A DNA stretch of 64,000 nucleotides from Aquimarina aquimarini (GTDB lineage Bacteria; Bacteroidota; Bacteroidia; Flavobacteriales; Flavobacteriaceae), in the NCBI RefSeq assembly GCF_900299535.1, contig NZ_OMKE01000039.1:186001-250000 (forward strand). Reading direction: 5' to 3'. Positions within the stretch are counted from its first letter, which is position 1. Each line of letters opens with the position of its first letter. Shown here piece by piece: positions 39,036 through 47,957 of this stretch. The notes below the pieces were generated by a model. That model saw only the letters and a program-made list of their open reading frames with translations, was not told the DNA's origin and did not search any database. The position numbers were made by a program, and so were the translations under genes.

Positions 39036-39635
39036 ATGAAAATATTAGTTATAGGCGCAACAGGAACGATTGGATCAGCAGTATACAATACTCTTAAAGA
39101 ACAGTATAATGAGGTATATGGGGCTCATAGAAATAGTGTATCTTATCCTATAGATATTACCCACAAGAGCTCTATAGAAGGACTTTTTAAAAATTTACCA
39201 AAATTAGATGCTGTAATTAATACCGCAGGCACAGCTGTTTGGAAATCTTTTTCTGAACTATCAGAACAAGATTATTATACAGGAATTCATAGTAAATTAA
39301 TGGGGCAAATTAATCTAGTACACATTGCTCAAGAGTATCTTAATGACAATGCTTCTATAACATTGACAACAGGTATTCTAGCAGAACACTATGAACCCAA
39401 CACCACAGCATTATCATTTATCAATGGTGCAATACACAGCTTTATAAACACCGCATCAAATGAGTTGAAACGTGGAATTCGTCTTAATGCCGTCGCTCCA
39501 GGAGCTATTGCAGGAGATTTTCCTAATAATCAAAAGTTCGCAGGTCATTTTCCTGTAACTATCCAGGACGTAGTAGCATGTTACAAACAACTACTTATAA
39601 ATAAAAGCACAGGTACTATTTATAAAAAATACTAA
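39036..39635 (+). CDS. SDR-family oxidoreductase lacking the Tyr-Lys pair
   Basis: A 199-residue Rossmann protein with the cofactor loop VIGATGTIGSAVY and the INTAGTAVW strand. In place of the YxxxK catalytic pair the sequence reads TALSFINGAIHSF (Tyr to Leu, Lys to Asn), as in the Lin1944-like SDR subgroup. The Ser before it is replaced by Thr/Thr (LTTGILAEH). It probably binds NAD(P) but the chemistry is uncertain. It is 11 bp upstream of the PhzF-like gene, so they are co-transcribed under ArsR control. Confidence 0.85.
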   Translation: MKILVIGATGTIGSAVYNTLKEQYNEVYGAHRNSVSYPIDITHKSSIEGLFKNLPKLDAVINTAGTAVWKSFSELSEQDYYTGIHSKLMGQINLVHIAQEYLNDNASITLTTGILAEHYEPNTTALSFINGAIHSFINTASNELKRGIRLNAVAPGAIAGDFPNNQKFAGHFPVTIQDVVACYKQLLINKSTGTIYKKY

Positions 39636-39646
39636 AACCAAAATTC

Positions 39647-40432
39647 ATGAAAATTCCAATTTATCAAATCGACGCTTTTACTCAAAAGTTATTTGGTGGC
39701 AATCCCGCAGCTGTATGTCATTTACCACATTGGTTAGATGACCAAACATTACAAAATATCGCAATAGAAAATAATTTGGCTGAAACAGCTTACTTTGTAC
39801 AAAAAGATGAAATCTATGAGATTAGATGGTTTATGCCTCATGATGAGATTGATTTATGCGGTCATGCCACTCTTGCATCTGCTTATGTAATTTTTAACTA
39901 TATAGATTCATCTATTACAGAAATTACATTCTCTTCAAAAAGCGGCCTTCTAAAAGCTAAAAAAGAAGATAACGGAGCCATAACCTTAGATTTCCCTTCT
40001 AGACCCCCTGTTGCTATAGAAATACCTTCACAGGTACATAAAGCTCTTAATGTAAAACCTTTATCAGCTTATGCCGCACGCGATTTAATCATAACACTTT
40101 CATCAGAAAAAGAAATATTAAACGCTACTCTTGATCTAAATTTATTAAAAGAGCTTCCTTATTTATGCATTATAATTACCGCAAAAGGGCAAGATGTTGA
40201 TTTTGTTTCTCGTGTGTTTGATGCCAATGCTACTATTCTGCCAGAAGATCCTGTGACTGGATCTGCACATGCCTCTCTAGTGCCTTTTTGGGCAGAAAAA
40301 CTTAACAAAACAAAACTTCTGGCCCAACAATTATCTACAAGAAGAGGAGAAATACAGTGTGCTATAGAAGGTGATCGTGTGTTTCTAAGTGGTTATGCTG
40401 TTTCTTATTTAATTGGAGAAATAGATATTTAG
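39647..40432 (+). CDS. PhzF-family isomerase
   Basis: A 261-residue member of the PhzF/diaminopimelate epimerase-like fold: opening YQIDAFTQKLFGGNPAAVC, catalytic Glu in NNLAETAYFV, the DLCGHATLASAYV motif and DPVTGSAHASLVPFW. PhzF of phenazine synthesis isomerises DHHA, but most genomic PhzF-like proteins act on other small substrates. It shares the transcript of the SDR-like gene. No phenazine genes are nearby, so a phenazine role is unlikely. Confidence 0.9.
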   Translation: MKIPIYQIDAFTQKLFGGNPAAVCHLPHWLDDQTLQNIAIENNLAETAYFVQKDEIYEIRWFMPHDEIDLCGHATLASAYVIFNYIDSSITEITFSSKSGLLKAKKEDNGAITLDFPSRPPVAIEIPSQVHKALNVKPLSAYAARDLIITLSSEKEILNATLDLNLLKELPYLCIIITAKGQDVDFVSRVFDANATILPEDPVTGSAHASLVPFWAEKLNKTKLLAQQLSTRRGEIQCAIEGDRVFLSGYAVSYLIGEIDI

Positions 40433-40451
40433 CACTTTTTAAGGTCTAAGA

Positions 40452-41969
40452 TTAGTCCATAAATAATTGATTGATCTTAGATCTTAATTTTCGCTTATAA
40501 TCCTCTTCGAGCCAATCTCTATAGTTTTTTGTACTCTTACTAATACAATATGAATACCGACGTACACGATATTCTATGTCTTGATCCAACAGTTTACTCA
40601 AAATTCGAGCATCAAAAACATCTTCACTATTTTGCACACACATCTTAGCATGTTGCACTATAGAATTATCAAGAACTGTAAGGCTTCTCAATCCATATTT
40701 TTTTGTCCTCGCATATTCTTCTTCGATGTCAAAATCAATATCTTCAGATTTTGAAAACTCCTTTCTTAATTCTTCAGGAAGTACGTACTTAAAATTTCTT
40801 TCTATCTCTTCATCTCCTACTAAATTATCATAATAAAAATCAGGAGATTTAAATATAGATTGCCAATCTACCTCTGAATTCCACAACCCAAATCTTGCCG
40901 TATTATTACCCAAATCAAGAATAGCAAATTCTTGTTTTGATGGAAGGATACGAGACCCTCTACCAATCATCTGAAAATATAACGTAAGAGATTTTGTTGC
41001 TCTATTAAGAATAATACTCTCTACAGTAGGTTCATCAAATCCAGTAGTCAAAATACTTACAGAAGTTAATATTGCATCACTAGTATGTTTGAACCATAAT
41101 AAAATATCCTCTCGCTCTTGTTTACTGTTTGTGTTATCCAAATGACGAATTGGATATCCCGCCTTTTTAAAAGTTTCGTATACATATACAGAAGTATTAA
41201 TCCCATTATTAAAGATTAATGTTTTTTTCCCTTTAGATCTTTCTTCATATGCATGCAACAACTTATCTTGCATTAACATATTTGTATATAAATCTTCAGA
41301 AGATTTTACTGTATAGTCACCATTCATCCCTATTTTCAACGCTCCTAAGCCCACATCATAAGTATATGTAACAGGTTTTGCAAGAAAACCACTACCAATC
41401 AGCGAATTTATCGTATCTCCCACAATCAATTCATGGTAGTTATCCTTCATTGGCAACTTCATGTTAGAACTCAGTGGTGTAGCTGTTACCCCAAGTATAA
41501 AGCAATTCTTAAAAAACCGAAATAACTTTCTAAATGAATTATAATGTGCCTCATCAATAATAACCATCCCTATATCATACAATTCTTGATGATCCTCATT
41601 AAGTCGATTATTAAGAGTTTCGACCATGGCTACAAAACATGTATATTCATTTTGATCGTCAAGCTCTTTTACAGCACTGTTTATAATTTTATTTTTCACA
41701 CCAAATTCTGACAACATTTTAGATGTCTGTGCACATAACTCAATTCGGTGTGTAAGAACAATTACTTTTTTCTGTGTAGTTTCTATATATCTCCTTACAA
41801 TTTCAGAAAAAATCACAGTTTTTCCACCTCCTGTAGGGAGTTGATATAGTAAATTGTATTTTTCAGGAAACTCTTCTAACCTACTAAATATCTTATCAAT
41901 ATCTCGTTTCTGATAGTCATATAGTACTTTTTGTTGCTTTTTATCAGTCCCTATAGATCGTGACCCCAT
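40452..41969 (-). CDS. DEAD/DEAH-box superfamily 2 helicase, paralogue of the 13055 gene
   Basis: A 505-residue SF2 helicase with LPTGGGKTVIFSEIV (motif I), VIVLTHRIELC (Ia), VIIDEAHYNSF (II), GVTATPLSS (III), SILTTGFDEPTV (V) and QMIGRGSRIL (VI). It shares whole stretches with the 13055 protein, including the C-terminal helical extension, so the two arose by duplication. It converges with the PhzF gene (20 bp between stops). No nearby gene suggests its cellular task; RNA or DNA unwinding is all that the sequence supports. Confidence 0.88.
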   Translation of the reverse strand: MGSRSIGTDKKQQKVLYDYQKRDIDKIFSRLEEFPEKYNLLYQLPTGGGKTVIFSEIVRRYIETTQKKVIVLTHRIELCAQTSKMLSEFGVKNKIINSAVKELDDQNEYTCFVAMVETLNNRLNEDHQELYDIGMVIIDEAHYNSFRKLFRFFKNCFILGVTATPLSSNMKLPMKDNYHELIVGDTINSLIGSGFLAKPVTYTYDVGLGALKIGMNGDYTVKSSEDLYTNMLMQDKLLHAYEERSKGKKTLIFNNGINTSVYVYETFKKAGYPIRHLDNTNSKQEREDILLWFKHTSDAILTSVSILTTGFDEPTVESIILNRATKSLTLYFQMIGRGSRILPSKQEFAILDLGNNTARFGLWNSEVDWQSIFKSPDFYYDNLVGDEEIERNFKYVLPEELRKEFSKSEDIDFDIEEEYARTKKYGLRSLTVLDNSIVQHAKMCVQNSEDVFDARILSKLLDQDIEYRVRRYSYCISKSTKNYRDWLEEDYKRKLRSKINQLFMD

Positions 41970-42203
41970 GAATATCTCGGTTAAAATAAGCTACAAAATT
42001 AAACACTTTAAAAGGTTATACGAAAGAATTAAGGCAATATATTTACGTATACGTAATTTTAAACCACATCAATATCACTAGAAATTTATAGTATAAGTAT
42101 TTTATTTATATATTCATTTTTGACAAAAAATGTTAATTATTCATAATGTATAGACTGCAAAATTATTCTTATAGTAATTTTAATTTTTTAAATAATAGTA
42201 CGA

Positions 42204-43073
42204 ATGCAAAAAAAAGATAAAGATTTAATTCCTGTACAACGACTATTGATTCCAAAATCAATAGTAAATACTGCTAAACTATTAAATCGGATATCTCCTT
42301 TCCTCGCTTCTAGGTTTGTTGCAAGAATATTTTTGACGCCATTTGGATACAAAATGCCTACTAGAGAAAAGGTAATGTATGAAAAGAGTAAAAAGGAAAA
42401 AGTTTATATAAAAAAAATCAATAGACAAGTTATCGTCTATTCGTATGGTAATTCTCCTAAGAAAATTTTACTAGCCCACGGCTGGTCAGGAAGCGGCACA
42501 CAACTTTCCAAAATTGCAGATCAATTATTAGAACATGGGTATAGCACAATAAGTTTTGATGCTCCTGCTCATGGTAGAGCTCCTGGAAAAAGAACTATAA
42601 TGCCTCATTTTATAGAAACAATACATCAATTAGAAAAAACTCATGGCCCTTTTGAAAGTGCAATAGGACATTCTCTAGGAGGAATGTCGTTACTACGAGC
42701 TACAAAATACAATTTACAGATAAAAAAACTAATCATTATTGGTACAGCAAATAGCATTACTGCCATAGCCAAAAATTTTGCATATAACCTACAATTGGAT
42801 CAAAAAGCAGGGGAGCTCTTAAAATCTTATTTTGACACAAAGTTTGGAGAAGATCTTGATAATTATTCTGGTGCTGTTTCTGCCAAAGGAATCAAAATAC
42901 CTACATTAGTAATTCATGATAAAAACGATGTTGATGTACATTATAGTGCCGCACACGAAATTGTTGATAATCTAGAAAATGGTAAATTATTAATTACTGA
43001 AAATCTGGGACATAGAAAAATACTAGGAAACCCTGAAGTCATCTCTAAAATTACAACCTTTATTTTGGAATAA
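42204..43073 (+). CDS. Alpha/beta hydrolase
   Basis: A 289-residue alpha/beta hydrolase: oxyanion region LLAHGWSGSGTQL, nucleophile elbow GHSLGGM (Ser), acid Asp in VIHDKNDVDVHY and catalytic His in ENLGHRKIL. The N-terminal 60 residues are basic with an amphipathic stretch (RISPFLASRFVARIFL) that may lie on a membrane. A serine esterase or lipase-like activity is expected; the substrate is unknown. It is monocistronic, upstream of the msrB pair. Confidence 0.9.
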   Translation: MQKKDKDLIPVQRLLIPKSIVNTAKLLNRISPFLASRFVARIFLTPFGYKMPTREKVMYEKSKKEKVYIKKINRQVIVYSYGNSPKKILLAHGWSGSGTQLSKIADQLLEHGYSTISFDAPAHGRAPGKRTIMPHFIETIHQLEKTHGPFESAIGHSLGGMSLLRATKYNLQIKKLIIIGTANSITAIAKNFAYNLQLDQKAGELLKSYFDTKFGEDLDNYSGAVSAKGIKIPTLVIHDKNDVDVHYSAAHEIVDNLENGKLLITENLGHRKILGNPEVISKITTFILE

Positions 43074-43150
43074 TTATTGATGTGTTATTGATTATGAATT
43101 TGTACGACTATTATTTAATAATTGCTTTATTAAATAAAAATTAGAAATCT

Positions 43151-43627
43151 ATGAGACGTTTTATTTTATTATTGATAGGAGTTTTAGCTATTAGTTGTAC
43201 AACTACTGCTCAAAAAGAAACAAAAGAGAAAAAAATCTATAAAGTATCTAAGACTAATGCTGAATGGAAAAATATTTTGACTGCAGAGCAATACTATGTG
43301 CTAAGACTGGCAGGTACAGAAAAACCTTTTTCAAGCCCGTTAAACAAACTATATAAAGCAGGTACATTTTTCTGTGCTGCTTGTGAAACACCATTATACG
43401 AGAGCAAACATAAATTTGATAGTGGTACTGGTTGGCCAAGTTTTGACCGATCTGTAAAAGGAAGCGTTGATAGAGATATAGATCATAAATTAGGATATGC
43501 CAGATCAGAATTATTGTGCGCAACATGTGGTGGCCATTTGGGACATGTTTTTAATGATGGGCCCAGAGAGACAACAGGTATGAGACATTGCATCAATGGT
43601 GATGCACTGGTATTCAAATCAAATTAA
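43151..43627 (+). CDS. msrB: Exported MsrB, peptide-methionine (R)-S-oxide reductase
   Basis: A 158-residue MsrB with a lipoprotein-type signal (LLIGVLAISCTTTAQ, Cys at the lipobox). Two zinc pairs CAAC and CATC and the catalytic Cys in GMRHCINGDAL are present; the partner strand RSELLCATCGGHLGHVFNDGP is typical. The enzyme reduces methionine-R-sulfoxide in exported proteins. It is followed, 7 bp after the stop, by a cytosolic copy with its own start. Confidence 0.93.
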   Translation: MRRFILLLIGVLAISCTTTAQKETKEKKIYKVSKTNAEWKNILTAEQYYVLRLAGTEKPFSSPLNKLYKAGTFFCAACETPLYESKHKFDSGTGWPSFDRSVKGSVDRDIDHKLGYARSELLCATCGGHLGHVFNDGPRETTGMRHCINGDALVFKSN

Positions 43628-43634
43628 TAAAAAG

Positions 43635-44030
43635 ATGAGTAAATATCCAGTTCAAAAATCAGAAGGAGAATGGAAAGAAAAACTTACTGATGAGCAGTAT
43701 AGAGTATTAAGGCAAAAAGGAACCGAAAGACCTTTTACAGGAGAGTACAATATGCATTTTGAAGAAGGAGTATATACCTGTATGGCATGTGATACTCCAC
43801 TATTCAAAAGTGTTACTAAATTTGATTCGGGTTGTGGATGGCCAAGTTTTGATGAATCTATAGAAGGAAATGTTGAATATATTAGAGATACCACACACGG
43901 TATGATACGTACAGAAATTGTTTGTACGAATTGTGGGAGTCACTTAGGTCATGTATTTAATGACGGACCAACCACCACAGGACAACGATACTGCGTGAAC
44001 TCTATCAGTATAAATTTTGATAAAAAATAA
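43635..44030 (+). CDS. msrB: Cytosolic MsrB, peptide-methionine (R)-S-oxide reductase
   Basis: A 131-residue MsrB without signal peptide, from the ATG at 43635 (an upstream in-frame ATG at 43596 lies inside the first msrB). It has zinc pairs CMAC and CTNC, the GCGWPSFDESIEGN stretch, and catalytic Cys in GQRYCVNS. A tandem pair of exported and cytosolic MsrB covers damage on both sides of the inner membrane. It is followed by a small lipoprotein gene in the same direction, 26 bp later. Confidence 0.93.
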   Translation: MSKYPVQKSEGEWKEKLTDEQYRVLRQKGTERPFTGEYNMHFEEGVYTCMACDTPLFKSVTKFDSGCGWPSFDESIEGNVEYIRDTTHGMIRTEIVCTNCGSHLGHVFNDGPTTTGQRYCVNSISINFDKK

Positions 44031-44056
44031 AATCACAATAAATAAATTTAAAATTC

Positions 44057-44536
44057 ATGAGAAAAATTTTCACATTACTATGCCTAGCAACATTTATATT
44101 TACTTCTTGCTCCAATGACGATGATTTTATCGATACAGATACCATTGGACAGACTTTTGATTTCACAACAACTTTTAGCCCTTCTAATGAATATAGCGAT
44201 CGTTTTATGTTTCCCGAAAATATATTTGACTCAGATGTTGTACTAGTATATCGTCTTGAAAATGTAGACAATGGTCTTGAAGTATGGGAACCATTACCTA
44301 CAGTAACTATATTTTTAAATGATGTTGACGACACTTCTGTACAATACAGATATAACTTCACTTCTGGAGATGTTGATGTAATTCTTGAGAGTAACAATCT
44401 AGATTTAGTTCCAGCTGACCTCACTAATAATCAAAAGTTTAGAGTTGTAGTTGTACCTTCAGAATTTGCAAAAAACACCAAAATAGATTTATCTGATTTT
44501 AATGCCGTGCAATCTGCATTAAAATTAGATTTTTAA
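44057..44536 (+). CDS. Small lipoprotein of unknown function
   Basis: A 159-residue protein with lipobox ATFIFTSC (Cys18) followed by an acidic SNDDDF linker. The mature part is beta-rich, with DSDVVLVYRLENVDNGLEVW and VDVILESNNLDLVPADLTNN, suggesting an immunoglobulin- or collagen-binding-type fold; no family is recognised. It is 26 bp after the second msrB and ends at the terminator at 44603, so it is likely part of the same transcript. Confidence 0.75.
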   Translation: MRKIFTLLCLATFIFTSCSNDDDFIDTDTIGQTFDFTTTFSPSNEYSDRFMFPENIFDSDVVLVYRLENVDNGLEVWEPLPTVTIFLNDVDDTSVQYRYNFTSGDVDVILESNNLDLVPADLTNNQKFRVVVVPSEFAKNTKIDLSDFNAVQSALKLDF

Positions 44537-44602
44537 TCCTCTTAAAAATTTAAATAATACATCATAGTATTCTTTAATTAGAATCAAAAACATCAAAAAT
44601 TA

Positions 44603-44634
44603 ACATCATACCTATACAGTATGGTGTTTTTTTG
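44603..44634 (+). terminator. Intrinsic terminator after the lipoprotein
   Basis: A 9-bp stem ACATCATAC against GTATGGTGT (one G-U pair) with a 7-nt loop and seven Ts. Confidence 0.75.
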
Positions 44635-44731
44635 TATTTTTTTTTAATAATCTTATTCTTCCTCAAAAACTAATTCCTTTTTTGGTTCGCCGAATTATCC
44701 TTAAATTCGTGACTTCAAAAAATTGACATTT

Positions 44732-46123
44732 ATGAGTACATATGATATCATCGTTTTGGGAAGTGGTCCTGGAGGTTATGTAACCGCAATCAGGGCTTCT
44801 CAATTGGGATTTAAAACCGCTGTAGTTGAAAAAGAAAGCTTGGGAGGAGTATGCTTAAACTGGGGATGTATACCCACAAAAGCATTATTGAAAAGTGCAC
44901 AGGTATTTGAATACCTTAAACATGCATCTGATTATGGACTTACGGTAGAAAAGTTTGATAAAGACTTTGATGCGGTTGTAAAACGTAGTCGTGGTGTTGC
45001 AGAAGGAATGAGCAAAGGAGTTCAGTTCCTGATGAAAAAAAATAAAATCGATGTTATCCAAGGGTTTGGTAAACTAAAAGCTAACAATAAAATTACTGTT
45101 ACAGACGCTGATAATAAAGAAACAGACTATGAAGCAAAACATATTATCGTTGCTACAGGAGCCAGATCAAGGGTATTACCAAATTTACCACAAGATGGTA
45201 AAAAAGTAATAGGATACAGAGAAGCAATGACGCTAGAGTCACAGCCTAAAAAAATGATCGTTGTTGGGTCAGGAGCAATTGGTGTAGAATTTGCACATTT
45301 CTATAATGCAATGGGTACAGAAGTAACTATTGTAGAATATTTACCAAATCTTGTTCCTCTTGAAGATGTAGAAGTATCAAAACAATTTGAACGTAATTTC
45401 AAAAAGGCGGGAATTAAGGTAATGACCAATTCTTCTGTAGAAAGTGTTGATACTAGTGGTGATGGTGTGAAAGCAACTGTCAAAACAAAAAAAGGAGAAG
45501 AAATTCTTGAAGCTGATATTGTATTATCTGCTGTAGGTATCAAAACCAACATAGAAAATATAGGTTTAGAAGAATTGGGTATTGCAACCGATAGAGATAA
45601 GATTGTAGTAAATGACTGGTATCAAACTAATATTCCAGGAGTATATGCAATTGGAGATGTAGTTCCTGGACCCGCATTAGCACACGTAGCTTCTGCAGAA
45701 GGAATTACTTGTGTAGAAAAAATTGCAGGAATGAATGTTGAAGCAATTGATTATGGAAATATCCCAGGGTGTACCTATGCTTCTCCTGAGATTGCAAGTG
45801 TAGGAATGACAGAAAAACAAGCTAAAGAAGCTGGTTATGAATTAAAAGTTGGTAAATTTCCTTTCTCTGCCTCTGGTAAAGCTAGTGCAGCAGGAACCAA
45901 AGATGGTTTTGTAAAAGTAATTTTTGATGCCAAATACGGTGAATGGCTAGGTTGTCATATGATTGGTGCTGGAGTTACAGATATGATTGCTGAAGCGGTT
46001 TTAGGAAGAAAACTTGAAACTACAGGTCACGAAGTATTAAAAGCTATTCACCCTCACCCAACTATGAGTGAAGCGGTAATGGAAGCGGTAGCTGATGCTT
46101 ATGATGAAGTAATTCATTTATAG
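44732..46123 (+). CDS. lpdA: Dihydrolipoyl dehydrogenase (E3)
   Basis: A 463-residue flavoprotein with FAD loop IIVLGSGPGGYVTAIRA, redox disulfide GGVCLNWGCIPTKALL, NAD loop VVGSGAIGVEFAHFY, and the C-terminal HPHPTMSEAVMEA with the catalytic His-Glu pair. It oxidises dihydrolipoamide in the 2-oxoacid dehydrogenase complexes and the glycine cleavage system. I start it at 44732 (MSTYDIIV), three codons after the first ATG at 44723. A terminator follows. It stands alone, so it probably serves several complexes. Confidence 0.95.
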   Translation: MSTYDIIVLGSGPGGYVTAIRASQLGFKTAVVEKESLGGVCLNWGCIPTKALLKSAQVFEYLKHASDYGLTVEKFDKDFDAVVKRSRGVAEGMSKGVQFLMKKNKIDVIQGFGKLKANNKITVTDADNKETDYEAKHIIVATGARSRVLPNLPQDGKKVIGYREAMTLESQPKKMIVVGSGAIGVEFAHFYNAMGTEVTIVEYLPNLVPLEDVEVSKQFERNFKKAGIKVMTNSSVESVDTSGDGVKATVKTKKGEEILEADIVLSAVGIKTNIENIGLEELGIATDRDKIVVNDWYQTNIPGVYAIGDVVPGPALAHVASAEGITCVEKIAGMNVEAIDYGNIPGCTYASPEIASVGMTEKQAKEAGYELKVGKFPFSASGKASAAGTKDGFVKVIFDAKYGEWLGCHMIGAGVTDMIAEAVLGRKLETTGHEVLKAIHPHPTMSEAVMEAVADAYDEVIHL

Positions 46124-46145
46124 AAATCATCTCCTTTATAAAATA

Positions 46146-46184
46146 AAAAAGAGCCTTGTTGTGATACAACAAGGCTCTTTTTTT
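46146..46184. terminator. Strong bidirectional intrinsic terminator after lpdA
   Basis: A perfect 17-bp stem with the core GAGCCTTGTTGT and a 3-nt loop with A-run and T-run on the two sides; placed between convergent lpdA and aroQ. Confidence 0.9.
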
Positions 46185-46226
46185 ATATCTAAATATTTTT
46201 TATAAATCTCACAATATAACTATCGA

Positions 46227-46652
46227 TTAAGCTTTATCGTTTATAAAACTTTGTATTGCCAATATGTAACTTTGCATTCCAAAGCCAAGAATAACACCAT
46301 GAGCATTAGGAGAAATATATGACTGATGCCTAAACTCTTCTCTACCAAATGTATTAGAAATATGTACTTCTATAACTGGAGTTGATATCGCTTTTATTGC
46401 ATCTCCGATACCAATAGAAGTATGAGTATACGCACCCGCATTAAGAATAACACCATCATACCCATCATCTGCCTCTTGAATCTTGGTTATCAACTCCCCT
46501 TCTATGTTAGACTGAAAATAAGACAATGTCACTGCTTCAAATCTGGATTGTAAATCCTCAAAAAACTCTTCAAAAGTTTGATTTCCATAGATTTCAGGCT
46601 CTCTTTTTCCTAGAAGGTTAAGATTAGGGCCATTTATAACTAATAATTTCAT
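46227..46652 (-). CDS. aroQ: Type II 3-dehydroquinate dehydratase
   Basis: A 141-residue protein with NGPNLNLLGKREPEIYG at the start and EVHISNTFGREEFRHQSYIS in the second half, the signatures of the type II dehydratase of the shikimate pathway. The catalytic Tyr (in EIYG) and His/Arg (FRHQ) are kept. It forms dodecamers and makes 3-dehydroshikimate. It is upstream of the terminator shared with lpdA. Confidence 0.95.
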   Translation of the reverse strand: MKLLVINGPNLNLLGKREPEIYGNQTFEEFFEDLQSRFEAVTLSYFQSNIEGELITKIQEADDGYDGVILNAGAYTHTSIGIGDAIKAISTPVIEVHISNTFGREEFRHQSYISPNAHGVILGFGMQSYILAIQSFINDKA

Positions 46653-46703
46653 GTATGTATGATTTCAAAGAATAGTATGTTCTTGACAAACAACTAGTAA
46701 ACT

Positions 46704-47339
46704 TTATTGATTAATAGTAGTATCTCTTCTTCTATTATTTTTTGTTTTAAACAAATAGCCTACAGATACTTGAGCTACAGAATTTTTAAATTTAATTGTA
46801 GAGTTGTCTATATTATTAATATCAGTTAACCCTAGATTATATCGTAACTGAAAGAACAATCCACTCTCCATTTTATATCCAGCTCCAAAATTCCAGCTAA
46901 AATCAAAATTATTAAAAGAATCAAAAAATTCATCAGGGGTATCTTCTGCTGATTCTGTTGCGTTAGCCAACGTTGCTAATTGCGGTCCTGTTTCCAGATT
47001 AAACTTATCAGTAAAATAAACCTTAGCCAATATAGGTAATGCCAGATAGTTTAAGCTAATTTTGTTTTCACTACCATTTTCGTCAAATTTATAACCTTGT
47101 GCAGAATATAATACTTCTGCTTGTACAAAAAAACGTTGCGTTACAGGAAACTCTATCACAGCACCCAAATGCATACGTACTCTGGCATCTGTATCCTCTA
47201 TATCCCCCGTAATATTAGCATAATTAAGCCCGAATTTAAATCCTGCACGAGTGTATAAAGGTTCGCTTTCTTGCTGAGAATATAAAGAAGTGCTTATTAT
47301 AAGCATAATCATTACAACACCAAAAATGTTACTTTTCAT
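46704..47339 (-). CDS. Outer-membrane beta-barrel, PorT-like
   Basis: About 211 residues from the ATG at 47339, which opens a signal peptide (KSNIFGVVMIMLIISTSLYS); earlier starts up to 47399 add a non-signal stretch. The body has repeated amphipathic strands (LYTRAGFKFGLNYANITG, LNYLALPILAKVYFT, QLRYNLGLTDI) typical of PorT/outer-membrane protein beta-barrel domains. The last strand ends in a hydrophobic residue region (VGYLFKTK). Function unknown; such barrels are frequent in Bacteroidota. Confidence 0.85.
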   Translation of the reverse strand: MKSNIFGVVMIMLIISTSLYSQQESEPLYTRAGFKFGLNYANITGDIEDTDARVRMHLGAVIEFPVTQRFFVQAEVLYSAQGYKFDENGSENKISLNYLALPILAKVYFTDKFNLETGPQLATLANATESAEDTPDEFFDSFNNFDFSWNFGAGYKMESGLFFQLRYNLGLTDINNIDNSTIKFKNSVAQVSVGYLFKTKNNRRRDTTINQ

Positions 47340-47923
47340 TTGTTTCATGTATACTATTTTTTTTAATACAGATACTACATTAGTCAATATACTATCCAAG
47401 TTTTAAATTGAGAACTATCAATCTATATATTATTTAACAAAATATAATTATACTCAAAAGTAAATTTATTTTTCAAAAAATTAGAATTTGACAACAAAAA
47501 AATGGATTTAACATTCCTTCTAATTTATTTAGATTTTGTTCTATATTTTTTAACATAATATAGCTTAAAATTAACAACTGCTACAATTTATCAAATTATT
47601 ATATCTAGCGGTAATAAAGAACATACTTTTATCATTAAACAACAATTCAAAACCCAAAAAAAACAACAGACTCCCCATAAACAAAAGAGTTATTACAAAA
47701 AACAACTAAAATAAAATCATTTTTTTTGCTACACATATACTCTATATTTTTATAATTACATTAGTTTTCTTATTCGTTCTAGAAAGTAAGATTTATACTA
47801 TTTTAACAAACAAACAACACATAAAACACTGATAATAAAACAAATAAAAAACACCCTGTTTTCATCTCTAAAAAAAGTATCGAATATTAAGAATGAATTA
47901 ACGTTTCATACAAGTAAATTATA
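47340..47923. other. Long AT-rich intergenic region
   Basis: About 580 bp of very AT-rich sequence between divergent outer-membrane protein genes. I see poly-A/T tracts (curved DNA is likely) and no supported gene. The -7 element of the 47958 gene follows at 47924-47931. Confidence 0.5.
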
Positions 47924-47931
47924 TACTTTTG
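47924..47931 (+). promoter_or_regulatory. -7 element TACTTTTG
   Basis: A perfect TAnnTTTG match 26 bp before the ATG at 47958. Confidence 0.6.
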
Positions 47932-47957
47932 CCCCAAATTTTAAACAAACAATTATT

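Noticed and set aside
39647..40432. PhzF-like gene as part of a phenazine cluster
   Set aside because: No other phenazine genes (phzA/B, D, E, G) are present; PhzF-like proteins are common outside phenazine producers.
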